Shown here piece by piece: positions 32,087 to 42,965 of a stretch of 64,000 bases of DNA (position 1 is the first letter of the stretch; the number at the start of each line of letters is the position of its first letter). The notes under the pieces were generated by a model. It had not been told where the DNA came from and searched no databases. It worked only from the letters and a program-made list of their open reading frames with translations. Both the position numbers and the translations under genes were made by a program. The stretch is from Diphasiastrum complanatum. Lineage: Eukaryota; Streptophyta; Lycopodiopsida; Lycopodiales; Lycopodiaceae. The stretch lies in the NCBI GenBank assembly GCA_029204225.1, contig CM055111.1, forward strand, positions 4,830,377 to 4,894,376. The letters run 5' to 3'.

Positions 32087-32990
32087 TTGATTCTTGGGCC
32101 TTGGCCATCAGAAAATTTAGCTGTTTTCTTTTTAAGGGGTAGTTATCAAATGATAGCCATTGATCAGCACATAGGGAATATGTGAGGTTGCACATCGAGC
32201 TTGTATCAACATAGCTGTTAGACTTGAAGTACAAATTTCTGAAACGTGTGAGCAATTTATGGCAGCATTTGCATACTAGAGATACAGACACTGCAACTGT
32301 GAACTTGTTTGGGCAATTAGAACAGTTTGACGAGCAGGGCACATTGTGGCCAAAAACAAGGCATTCTGTATGTATATATCCAGCATACATGAGTCACGCC
32401 TTGGTTTGAAAGGGTAAGTCTTGTGACTCTGATCACTAAATTTTTGTTCTCTATGAACCTGAGAAACTGTACCATGTAAAAGGATATCTTTTTTGCTTTG
32501 GGTATATTATTTCAAATGAATCTTTAGCAGAGGAGATTCCCAATGGCAGTTAATTATTTACACTTTTTAATGATTTTCCTTTATTGATGTTTTTAGGTGG
32601 TTCAGAGAATGTATCAGCAACATTTGGGGAGAGTGTTATGGACAGGGATAATATGAACCTTGTTTTTCTCCAAAAGCATTTGAATAACATGACCTAATGG
32701 CACCTAATTCAGTTTAAGGTCATAGTAATACTTGTGATAAGCTGATCAGAGTGCCACATTTTGTTAGTCTTGCTTTAGCATCTATACCGGTCTAATTGAT
32801 GCGAAAGCAGGTGAAGAGACATTAGTGTCCTGGAGTCGAACATCAATTTCTGTCCATAGCAGAAATTTTGGTCAGAACCTCTTTGGAACCTCTTTATGTG
32901 AAACTGTAGGTCTTGAGTATAGCTCTTCAACCACAAAATTTTGAACTATAGAAAATTGGTCAGTCAGGAGGCATCAATAAACAATCTGAG
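32087..32990 (+). other. Candidate 3' UTR of the CHERP-like gene with possible UTR intron
   Basis: After the TGA at 32084-32086 no coding continues. AGG|GTAAGT at 32414 and a T-rich TTTTTAG acceptor at 32596 would define a 183-bp intron lying wholly in the UTR, more than 300 nt past the stop. An AATAAA hexamer sits at 32976-32981. Both are sequence-pattern calls without transcript support. Confidence 0.35.
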
Positions 32991-35139
32991 ATGCCATACA
33001 TTACCTTGGTTTTTTCTTGCTGTGAAGTAGTTTATTGCTGCTGCTACCCAAGAATGTGTAGAAAAAAAATCGTATTTGGATTCGTGGCCGGAGTCTTTTC
33101 TCCATTATGAGAAGCTAAAGAATTGCTTCGAGTATGTACAATGGTCTATAATTTCCCTTCGTAAGTGACAAGGGCGTTGTGACATCAAGCCACAGCTCCA
33201 TTTAGTGAGATGTGCAACTACCTCCAGGCACAAAGGCAGCAATTGTGTGAGAAGGTTTTCCTAATGTCCATAAATAGCCCTTTCCTACCTTGAAAGCCAA
33301 AGGTTCTATTCAACATAAAATTGTCTTACACAATGTCCAATTGCAGATTTAAATTAGACCTTGTTCGTGTTAGTTGTATCATGATCATCAAGTTTAATGT
33401 CTATCAAAGGTTTTATAGAAAATGAAATGAAACTATGAAAATATAGGTTTTTGAGCTTGCTTTAGTTAGTTTTTTTTGTGTGGCTTAGCCTTACAATACA
33501 TATCGATACATGCTAAGATTTTTAAAGGTTTCTCAAAAAATATTATATAAATAGAAAATTATGTTTGCATAAATTCTGTTAAATCTAACAATAGATGGCT
33601 AATTTGTACTGGTAAGATGTACAAAAGTACAAAGAAGAGTGCACAAATTTGGTATGCTAAAGATGCCTTATTAAATGAACTTTATTTGCAAGTTGTTGCT
33701 TGGGCATAACACAACGCAGGGAGATCGACATGTAAGTGCAAAATTGAGACGCCCTGAGGAGACCAAACATGTCTTTTTTTAGATTGACATGTAAGTAGTG
33801 AAAACAAGTTGATTATTTTGAGGCCTAAAACCATGAGGTGAGTTCAAATTGCGCATTTAAAGTTTCTCACACTTTTAGCACATGTATACATGTCATGGGA
33901 GGCATAAACCATGTCCCTTATTGGTCTAAAGTGTCGGAGAAACATAAACCCTTGAAATTAGTCAAGATTGTCACATTACCATCAATCTTCATCAAGGGAG
34001 GAGATTGGTTTGCGTATTGAGTGTGTGTGTGGCCAAGATTCATTTGGGCCAAATCACATTAGGGCAGCCTTATTACTATAAGTATAGGGTGTTCTTACAT
34101 ATTTTATATTGAGTATTGAAGAGCTTCTTTGCTCTAGAGGTGGCACCATCTATTTTTCTCTCTCTTCTCCCTCTCTTCTTGTGTGATTGCACTAGATTGT
34201 GGATAATATGATAATCTATGCATAGCTACGAGTTATGAAACATTTTAGCCTGCTCCTAATGGCTATGGATCAGATTTAAAGTTTTATTTATGTTTCATTT
34301 TAGGGTTATGACATTCATGTTGATTATCTCGACATTTCATACAATTTTGCCAAGTGCTCTTGCCTAACAATGTCTAAAATTGTTTGTGATATCACTTGGG
34401 TCATAGATCAATCAAACAAATGGTTCATTATCATTTTATTTCATAGAAGTGTCTAAAGGCGAAATCAAGTTCCAAAGAGTTTAGCTCATTCAAAATCATG
34501 ACAAGCTATTAACCTGCCTAATTCATTGTTGATGACGTTTTAACAAAAGAAAATTTTAGAGGGCTGCTAATATAGTCTTTTCTTTGTCACACAATTCTTA
34601 GTCCTAGTACATGATTGGAATATAGCAACACCCATTTTTGGAAAGCAGCTCATTTTGAGAAATTTAGACTATATTAGCAGAATCTTTAAGTTGATTTTCC
34701 TTGGACTTCAAAGTTCATTTGAGAAGGGGAATGGTTATGGATAGAGGACTATGAAGTTGAGAGAGTTGCATCTATCATCGTTTGGTTAGGTATCAAAAAA
34801 TGAAGAGATAAAAATCAAAGAAATAAATGTTGATAAACATTTCGCACAAGGATTTAAGTGGTTGAGATCATACTACAAAGTTGTGCTCTCCCAATGGTCA
34901 AAATGATTCAAACTTGGCCATCACCATAATTCATAAAATTTCAATTGAATTGGTGAGTCTTTTCGAGATCTTGTATTTGTAGCTTGACAATATTGCTAGA
35001 GAGAACAAGAATCAAACAATGTTGGCATATTTGTCAATGTTATTTGAAGTTGAAAAACAAAAAAATGAAAATAGGATTTTTGCTCATGAGTCGTAACAAT
35101 AGATCCTAGAAATGATGGAGAAAGCACCTAATTGCAATT
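32991..35139. other. Unassigned AT-rich intergenic sequence
   Basis: No domain-bearing frame was found. A 60-codon plus-strand frame (33838-34020) and a TATA-like CTATAAGTATAGG (about 34080) followed by a CT-rich stretch (34160-34190) suggest a degraded LTR, but no second copy is present to confirm it. Confidence 0.3.
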
Positions 35140-35667
35140 CAATCACAATCATAAAGCTAGATTACAAGACAATGCATTAAATTCTAGCTTATCTTGGCTT
35201 GAACTCCACAAATTGGCTCCAAAATCATGCAAATTCTTTTACACGTGTGACTTGCTCAAACTTGAGTACAATACCAGCACCTTCTAATCCTTCTAATGAT
35301 TACAAAAAACCAAATGCCAATAGTAATCATCAAACAAATTGTAGAGCAAAACTAGTTATGAAGGAAGATCTCAAATTTGGATGCCTCAGATTTGAGCACT
35401 TAGGGCTACCTGTAATCCATCCATGACCTAACCCTTGTGTCTAACCTAATAGGTCATAAGATCCACCCTAATTGGGGGTCAAGATCTTGAGATCCAAAAA
35501 CAATATAAAAATGGCTATTTTTAGCTCCTAGAAAATCTCTAGCCTATCTATGGGCATTTTGGCCTCATTCCAAAGGCGCCATTACAAAGCTAGGTTAGGA
35601 ATACACATCATGGCCATATTACAATTTACAAGTGGTAGAACCAAAACTAGCTTGTATAAACTTAACA
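35140..35667 (-). repeat. Probable 3' LTR of the nested copia element
   Basis: Below the copia stop codon, on the minus strand, a purine run GAGAGGAG is followed by TGTTAAGTTTATACAAGC starting at 35667. This is the PPT/LTR order expected for a 3' LTR. The far end is undefined because no second LTR was seen. Confidence 0.4.
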
Positions 35668-35677
35668 CTCCTCTCAA

Positions 35678-36099
35678 CTAGTTTGTAGATAACATAGTAT
35701 TGCTTATTAACCCAAGGGCTGATCTTAACTTTACAAATGCAGGTCTTTGAAGTGGTTTAGTGAGGATATCAACAACAAATTCACTACTTGCCACGTGCTT
35801 CAAAGATACTTCCTTTGCACATTTTCTCTCACAAAATGATGAGAGATCTCAATATGCTTTGACCTCGCATGGGATTGGGTTTGTTGCAAGATGTTGAGTT
35901 GAAATGTTGTCATTCAATGATAAATGATAGGGACAACATCTAAACTCATGACCTTAGCCTCCAGAGAAGCTCCTTTGTTGTTGTGAGAGCTTTATATTCG
36001 GCCTCGATAGAAAAGAGAGAGATGGTTTCTTGTTTTTTTGACAACCAAGAAACAACCCCTCCACCAATAAATGTTGCATAGGCACTTGTGGACTTTTGA
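35678..36099 (-). pseudogene. Ty1/copia RNase H, distal part of an element split by CACTA
   Basis: Reading the minus strand from 36096: QKSTSAYATFIGGGVVSWLSKKQETISL...EAEYKAL (RNase H core), then the HFVRE-like block and the C-terminal DILTKPLQRPAFVKLRSALG ending at TAG (35678-35680). Upstream RNase H and RT continue at 42207 beyond a 6.1-kb insertion. Frameshifts follow the RNase H core. Confidence 0.85.
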
Positions 36100-36129
36100 C
36101 ACAACAACAAAATACGCGATTTCCGACAC

Positions 36130-36420
36130 AAGGTTCCGACGGATTCAAAAAAATCTCATAATTCGTCGGAATCCGACATAATAATACGTCGGAATCCGAC
36201 ACAAAAAAAAAGTTGCTGGAATTTTTTTTTTTGCAGGAATTTTTTTTTTTTACAGACGTCGGATTCCGACGGCCAATAAAAATGTCGGAATCCGACATCC
36301 CATTTCAAAGATTGCAACTTTTTACATGGATGATGTCACATGTCCGTGCAAAAAAGAAAAGCACAAAGCGGACGTCGGATTCCGACAGATAATACAGATG
36401 TCGGAATCTGACGTCCGTGA
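36130..36420. repeat. CACTA left subterminal repeat cluster
   Basis: At least five GTCGGAATCCGAC or GTCGGATTCCGAC sites lie in about 290 bp, each close to a perfect palindrome. These would be the transposase-binding sites of the family, by analogy with other CACTA elements. Confidence 0.75.
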
Positions 36421-37026
36421 CCAAATTCTCAAAGCCGCGTCATTTTTCTAGGGTTTTCTTATTTTTTATTCTTGCAAAAGATTGTTGGAGATCGGCTTTT
36501 GGCGCTTCTTCTCAACTCTATCAATTCCATTTGTTTCATTCCAGGTACGATTCTTTTGTTTTGTTATGTGCAACTAAGATTTCTTTCTTTGTAACTTTTT
36601 CTTGTACACTATCTTCCTTGTATTGTATATTTTGTGTAGTTAAACACAAATATGTGTCTTAGTGATTTATGATTATGAGCGAATGAGAGAGGAAGAGAAG
36701 GATGTGTGTGAGAGACATGAGAGAGAACAAGAAAATATAGATAGAAGAGTTTGATTTAATATTATGTTCTTTGTAAATTTTAGGGTTTAGATTAATGTTA
36801 TGTTCTTTGTGAAATAGTGTGAGACTGAGAGCTCTTGAGGTTTGAATGAAGATCATAACCAGCTCCACCATCAAAGATGTAGAGCTACCACTTTTTCTCA
36901 TTGATTGATCCAGTATGGCTATCTTGTTGCTATTCCCTATCTAGTCATGAAGGGTAATCCATCGTTGCCTGATACATGTAAAATGAGATATCAAAAAGTT
37001 CATTTTGAGTTCTGATTTTTGGCTAC

Positions 37027-37229
37027 AGTTATGAATAAAGCCACAGCTGATCTAAAGCTAAGCTATGAAAGCATCATATAAGCAAGACTTGAGCTATGAA
37101 AGCAGCACATAAGCAAGACTTAAGCTATGAAAGCAGGAAAGAGAGAGATTAAGGAGACTAAAGTGAGAGATCAATATCATCAGCTGAATAACAAATGACA
37201 CAGTTTTCCTACTTATAGCCAAGAGGAAG
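37027..37229 (-). repeat. 3' LTR of the nested gypsy element
   Basis: A 203-bp copy with the same length as the upper repeat and few differences. It contains tandem AGCTATGAAAGCA(G/T)CA(C/T)ATAAGCAAGACTT units. Confidence 0.82.
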
Positions 37230-37233
37230 TGGA

Positions 37234-37503
37234 TCAAGTAGCAGCAAGCCTTGGTGCATCAACAGCTAGAGCAACATCTGATGTAGAGGAATCAACAAGT
37301 GCAACAAGAGCACGAGCCTGATCCACAAGTGATGGTGTATGATAAAAGACATCAATAGGCTCCCATGTGGCCTCCTCAATAGGACGGCCATCCCACTGGA
37401 CCAAAAACTGAATCTGCCGGCGGCGTCGACTATGGTATAGACGAACCTGTACCCATCGGAACTGGCCGGAAGTGTAATCCCATAGTACACACCAGGCGCA
37501 CAA
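37234..37503 (-). pseudogene. Gypsy integrase C-terminal chromodomain-like tail
   Basis: The frame reads RRRRQIQFLVQWDGRPIEEATWEP, matching the chromodomain-like motif at the C-terminus of some gypsy integrases. It ends at 37234, a few bases from the 3' LTR, as expected. Integrase core and RT are missing upstream, where only frames resembling repeated protease-linker sequence remain (37510-38290). Confidence 0.6.
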
Positions 37504-38236
37504 GTGAGGAATAGAAGAAATGCACTGGAACGAGGAACAGGATCCGCAACATCAGTAGCAAGCATCATAACAATATCCACGTGTAGCTGGGAATGAGTAT
37601 CAACAACACTCATTTTATGGCGGCAACATCCCCAAAAACTATCCAAGAGAGGAGAAGGAATTCTCTCAAGGTACGCTGATGGTCTCGGAACACCAGAACA
37701 AAGTGGCAACTCAGCATCGGAGACCAAGCAATATGGAGCAACATGAAATGACGGGGAACCTGAAGATCACCCGGACAAACAGTAGCTGGAACGGAGGCAA
37801 TAACCCAAGCCATCAGGATATGCCAAGCATGACAATGAGCAACAATCCAACGAACAGATAGAGAGCCACATGCATAATCATAGAGATATCCGCACCATAG
37901 GTGTCAGTAATATGGAAAAACCAGCACCAATCAATAGGTCCAAATTAAAACCAAGCTATACGTAATAACCAGGAATGCCATATATCCATAGCCGAAAATG
38001 AAGTAGTAGTATGAGCAATAGGTCCAAATGAAATCCAAGCGATGTGACCCAAAAGTGTATACCGTCGGCATGGACTGCAACAAACCTATATGTAGAAACA
38101 CCAGGAGACAAAAGGATGTCTGTGTACTCATCTAGAAAGATACCAGCATATAAATACTCTAGATAAGTAATAGTGACCACCTGGCAAATATCCTCGGATA
38201 AAAAATGTGTAACAATAAGGGCTAAAGGCGCATCAA

Positions 38237-39334
38237 TCATGTCAAGAACCGTAGAAATATCATGAGGCAGATCACAAACCTCAAGCAAAGATCCATGGAG
38301 TAAAGCGAAAGAAGATACAACCTGATCACCAATAGCGAGAGAACCATCAAACGTGGACCCACCCCATAGAAATCAGCATGAACATCGGCCATAACAGACT
38401 CAAGAGATGGAGATATAGAGACCAATGGAGAAGATACTGCACCAACCACCGAACCAGGAGGGCAATCTAAAGTATGCACAAAAGCAATAGTAGAAATACC
38501 ACCAAGGCATACGGCCTCAATATCAATGAAACCAGGAATGACCACTGAATATGATATCTGTGACTCAAGGCATATAGGCACAAGGCACACAACAACAACT
38601 TGTAAATCCGAAGCAGCATCAACCTGAGGAAGAGGACCCATAGATGGTGAAAGTGAAGCAGCAACTGATGTACTCTGAATGGAAAGAAGAGTTGCATCGT
38701 CAACCTTTGGCAGACTACGCATAAACTGCTTCCCGGTAACCAACTGGAAGTCTCCCTGAGAATCAATGCCAACAAGTGAGTGTGTAACTGCATCAAGTAC
38801 AAATGTCAATGTCTGCTGTGTCAAGTCCAGTGTTACGGCTCCAAGAGATGCAAACCAATCAGCACCAAGGATAAGATCATAACGCTCCATAGGAATAATG
38901 TAAAGATCTGCCTGTCCAGAAAAATCTCCAATGCGGCATGGTAAACGCTGAAACATATGAGAACTAGGAAAAGAATGGAAACTGGCAACCTCAACTGTGA
39001 GAGGCTGTGAAGCAGAAATAGGTGAAGCACGTATCCGACGAGTGATATAACTGCTAATAAAAGAATGAGTGCTGCCAGTATCAACTAAAGCAATATACTC
39101 ACGACCTGTAATACGTACACGTAACCGAATGGAGCGAGGACCAGGACGCCCTGTCCAAGTAGCATAGGCAAGCTGAGCATGGCAAATAGCAGAAAGTAAA
39201 TTAGTGGAAGGCTCAGAGGATAGGTCAGGCTCATCAGAAATATGAATGTAGATATCGAAATCATCTGGAGTAGTGCCCTCATGGTAAAAAAATAGCAATA
39301 GTAGTAGGGAGAGGTTGACGGCAATCATGGGCAA
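38237..39334 (-). pseudogene. Gypsy aspartic protease region
   Basis: The minus-strand frame contains EYIALVDTGSTHSFISSYI (catalytic DTG) and later DLILGADWFASLGAVTLDL, the flap/second conserved block of retropepsins. It overlaps the gag frame end by about 55 bases in another frame, so pol was either expressed by frameshifting or a frameshift mutation occurred. The C-terminal third has no recognised domain. Confidence 0.78.
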
Positions 39335-40430
39335 AATGGTCAGGACTCTTACAACGAAAGCAAAGACGCTGCTGCTGAAGGTCAGCGAACTCTACAGACG
39401 TGTAACGTCGAACAAAAGCAAGTTGAAGAGTCGGAGGACGAGGAGACGAAGGGACAATGGAGAGAGCTAGAACAGAAGGGGCAGGTGTAGGGGTGGACAC
39501 AGCGGAAAAAGATGAAGCAGAAGGACGGGGTCGGGAGAAGCGGGAAGGAAGAGTGTCAGAGTACTTATGCTGTAAAGTACTGGCAAGAGACATCGCCTCA
39601 ACAAGTGTGGGAGGACGGAAGGAAGAAACATCATAACATAAAGCACCACGAAGCCCAGCAATGTAACGAGAAATAACCTTAGTGGGCTGTAGATATGTGA
39701 AAAGATAAGAAAGCTCCATAAACTGATCTGTATAAGAAGCAAGATCACTGATCTGAGTGAGACTACAAAATGTATCACGTTGGCGGTCGAGCCACTGAGG
39801 GTCAATCATAGCATGACGAAGGTCACGATGAAAAGTATGCCATAAATGGAGCCCTTCCCGATCAGGATCAGCTCTATAAACTCGCCACCACGTGGCGGCG
39901 CGTCCATCTAAATGTAAAGCAGCCAATTGGATCTTCTGAGGATCAATCTTAGGGTAGATCTGAAAATATGTGTCAAGCTTAGCAAACCAGTTCTCTAATA
40001 AGTTCCCGTCAGAGGAACTGGAATAGGTAGCAAGCTGTACCTTATCATGAAAGTCTTGAGCAAAGTGTGGCTCAGGAAGTGGGGGACGTGAAAAGAAACC
40101 AGGAGATGGGTTAGGTGGAATGAATGGTCCACCACCAGGATGACTAGCAGAGGAAGATGGAAATCCAAATGGAGGGGGAGTCCCAAATGAAGGAAAAATA
40201 GGAGCTTTACCAGGACCATGAGGCTGTAAAGAATCAATTTGTGACTGCATAGTAGCAAAGCCGGTCATAACAGTATCGAAGCGAAGAATGAGGCCAAAAA
40301 GGGTCTCATCCATGCGACGAAACTGATCAGATAAGGTCTCCTGAGTAGTCTCACTCGGGGTAGGTGAATGCGCCATAATGATAGTGGAAGGAATAGATGA
40401 AAACTTGAGAGAGCGGACTCTTGTCGTCAC
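39279..40430 (-). pseudogene. Gypsy gag with zinc knuckle
   Basis: This is a 383-residue minus-strand frame. A probable start lies near residue 19 (MAHSPTPSETTQETL, about 40376). A Pro/Gly/Phe-rich N-terminal region precedes the retrotransposon gag core (LENWFAKLDTYFQIYPKI, LHLDGRAATWWRVY, LASYTDQFMELSYLF), a Ser/Pro-rich linker, and the zinc knuckle CFRCKSPDHFAHDC near the end. It is intact over its full length and is the longest unbroken retroelement frame in the window. Confidence 0.82.
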
Positions 40431-41072
40431 CCCAAATTAGTCTATTAAAACCACTATTATCACAACTAAGAAAGGACAACAATCAGCAAATGAAAAAAGT
40501 GAAAATGAAGGTTGTGAAAATGCGTTGGACAACCAAGAGGCAAGTGACAAATTGGAATATCAAATGGAATCGGAATTTTATAAAATTTGGTTGAGGATGG
40601 GCGATGGACAACCTGCAAACAAGGTGTGAAAAATGGCTGCAAACGGAGACAAAAACGGACGAAAGTGACAGGTATGAAGTGGCTGGACATCCTGCCAACA
40701 AAAGTGAAAAGCGGGCTGAAAATGGAAGGAGGAACGGACGAAAGAGACGAGGGAATTGGACACTGGAGAGCCTGCAAACAAGCTGGAAATGGGTGATGGA
40801 GGGTTGAAACTTGGGCGCCGAAAATAATCTGCCCAAAAAAAAAAAGATTTTTTTTTGGCCGCCAAATTTAGCGGAAGTACTTCCGCTAACTATCTACTAA
40901 AGCTCCGCCGAGGAAAATGATGGGAGCTGGTCCTCCTCCAAACTGTGCTGAATGTTGCTGAAGCAAAGAGACAAAAGCCCTCAGCAAAGAGAGAAAAATC
41001 AGCAAGGAAAATGGGCACCCAAGCAAAAGATCAGATCTGAAATTCAGCAATAAGGAAAGTGCTTTGATACCA

Positions 41073-41275
41073 AGTTACGAATAAAGCCACAACTGATCTA
41101 AAGCTAAGCTATGAAAGCATCATATAAGCAAGACTTAAGCTATGAAAGCAGCACATAAGCAAGACTTAACCCTAGAAAGCAGGAAAGAGAGAGATTAAGG
41201 AGACTAAAGAGAGAGATCGATATCATCAGTTGAATAACAAATGACACAGTTTTCCTACTTATAGCCAAGAGGAAG
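41073..41275 (-). repeat. 5' LTR of the nested gypsy element
   Basis: A 203-bp copy. On the minus strand it has a TATA-like GGCTATAAGTAGG near its start and borders the primer-binding site at 41061-41072. Confidence 0.82.
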
Positions 41276-41764
41276 CTCTAAAAGGAAGCTTCCGGTGGCT
41301 AGGGCCCAACTGGGAGGAAAAATAGTGCGCCCTCCAAGAAGGCCCCCACTCTCCAGTAATATGTCCAAATGGCCTAATAATGAATAATAAGGCCAAAGGC
41401 CAACCATATATTCTAAGTGTCACTAATGAATAAAAAAGGGCCCAAGGCCTGCTTATGCATAAAGTAATGTAAATGTAAATGGACGCTGCAAATGTAATGA
41501 GCCGAGTCCATAACTGCTATGGGGTCCTTGATTATCTCTGCTCTGTGAGTTAGAACCCAGTTTTCCTTGCAAGATATTTGGAGAGCTGGCCTACCATCGT
41601 TGCTAGATGAGTGAGCCATCATATGCACTCAGAAATAGGTATGGCTTTATCTATTTTCAGTTCATTTCATCTATGTCATTTTTCGTAATCATTTATCTTT
41701 CGTATGCACTTCGAATTCTTGTCGATTGGAGTATGTTTGGTTTTTGCCACGGTTTTCTTTTTGT

Positions 41765-42185
41765 CACGTGGACATCAGATTTCGACGGTCCGGCCATGTG
41801 GATGTCGTAATCCGATGTCCACATGGCAAAAAAAAAAAGTGACATCCATGTGACAAGAAAAAAAAAAATTTCATTTTTTTCCACGTGCATGACAAATTTC
41901 GATGTCCACGTGGCAGGGAAAAAAAAAGAGATTTTTTTTTTGTTTTTTTTTTCACATGGACGTCGGAATTCGATGTCCACGTGGCCGGGCCGTCAGAATC
42001 CAACGTCCACGTGGCATGTTCTCCGGTTCTTTTTTACCGGCTGGTTGCCGGTTTTGGGCTCGGATTCGGACGGATTTTAAATGCGATGGATTCCGACAAC
42101 CTTATAGTGACGCATTTTTCGACGCCCGCATCGATTCAAAAAAAAATTAAAATGTGATTTCACGTCGAAAATCCCGTCGGAAATT
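41765..42185. repeat. CACTA right subterminal repeat cluster
   Basis: Repeats of the form CACGTGGACGTCGGAATTCGATGTCCACGTGG alternate with poly-A/T runs; several extend the core TCGGATTCCGA with a GTGGAC arm absent on the left side. The two ends therefore carry different repeat variants. Confidence 0.75.
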
Positions 42186-42206
42186 GCGGCAATTCTTGTA
42201 GTGCGA

Positions 42207-42720
42207 TCCCTCTTATCACCTGCAAAATTCGAGTCACTAAATGCATGCAAATGAATTCCATTCCCTCTATAGATAATTCCATGATCTAGAGTGCCCGAGA
42301 GGTATCTCAAGATCCTTTTTGCAGTTTTCCAATGTATGACCAATGGATCTTGCACATATTGACTTAGCCTACACACACTAAAGCATAAATTAGGTCTAGT
42401 AATGGTAATCCACATTAATGAGCCTATAAGTTCCCTATAAAGAGTGATGTCCATGAAAGATCTTTCATCACCTTTATTGAGCACTTTTACATCTTCTTCC
42501 ACTGGTGTTTCTACATGTTTACAATCTTGCATCTTAAATCTATTGAGAAAACTTTGAGAATATTTAGATTGAGTAATGAAGATGAAATCTGAACCTCTAA
42601 GTACTTCTATGCCCAATATGAAGTGAAGTTGACCAAGATCTACCATCTTAAACTCTAAAGATAGATCTTTCTTGGTTTTCTCTATGCCATCAATGCTATC
42701 ACCAAATCAAGCCATGTAGA
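42207..42720 (-). pseudogene. Ty1/copia RT-RNase H, proximal part of the element split by CACTA
   Basis: On the minus strand: KKDLSLEFKMVDLGQLHFILGIEVL, QSKYSQSFLNRFKMQDCK, the HWKTAKRILRYLSGTLD block and HAFSDSNFAGDKRD, at which point the CACTA terminus begins. The remainder resumes at 36096. RT upstream of this point is lost near 42720, so only the distal third of pol remains. Confidence 0.87.
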
Positions 42721-42965
42721 ACATTGTAAATATTGTGTATAATTGGGTTCCACACGTGTAAGGCCAAGATGCCACGTGGCAACCCACTCCTAGTAGAGGC
42801 TAGGTCCAATTTAGAGAGTTGGTCAAGTCCATTTGGTAGTGATTCCTAGATTATAGGACCTACACCTAAAATTGTGGTGAGATTTTGACCAGCCATGTAC
42901 CTACTTGGCATAACTCTAGGAAATAGACTTAGGTTACACCGATCAAAAGACTATGTGGCGGACAA
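42721..42965. other. Unassigned spacer
   Basis: No coding was seen. It may be part of an LTR beginning TGTAAATATTG near 42725, upstream of the long direct repeat. Confidence 0.2.

Larger units (their letters stand above)
37027..41275 (-). mobile_element. Small Ty3/gypsy element nested in the CACTA element
   Basis: Two 203-bp terminal direct repeats (37027-37229 and 41073-41275) flank a minus-strand gag and protease. Just inside the upper repeat lies the minus-strand TGGTATCAAAGC (41072-41061), a near-perfect initiator tRNA-Met primer-binding site. RT, RNase H and most of integrase are absent; a chromodomain-like tail remains next to the 3' repeat. No matching target duplication was found (GCTAC versus CTCTA). 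Confidence 0.8.
36100..42203. mobile_element. CACTA (En/Spm) transposon inserted into copia RNase H
   Basis: The ends are CACAACAACAAAATACGCG (left, 36100) and, reverse complemented, CACTACAAGAATTGCCGC (right, ending 42203); 21 of the first 28 bases match. The 3-bp flanks are TGA (36097-36099) and CGA (42204-42206), TCA and TCG on the minus strand. Both sides hold subterminal GTCGGAATCCGAC-type repeats, the hallmark of CACTA elements. No transposase coding was found. Without the gypsy element inside it, the CACTA is about 1.85 kb, so it is non-autonomous. Confidence 0.82.
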
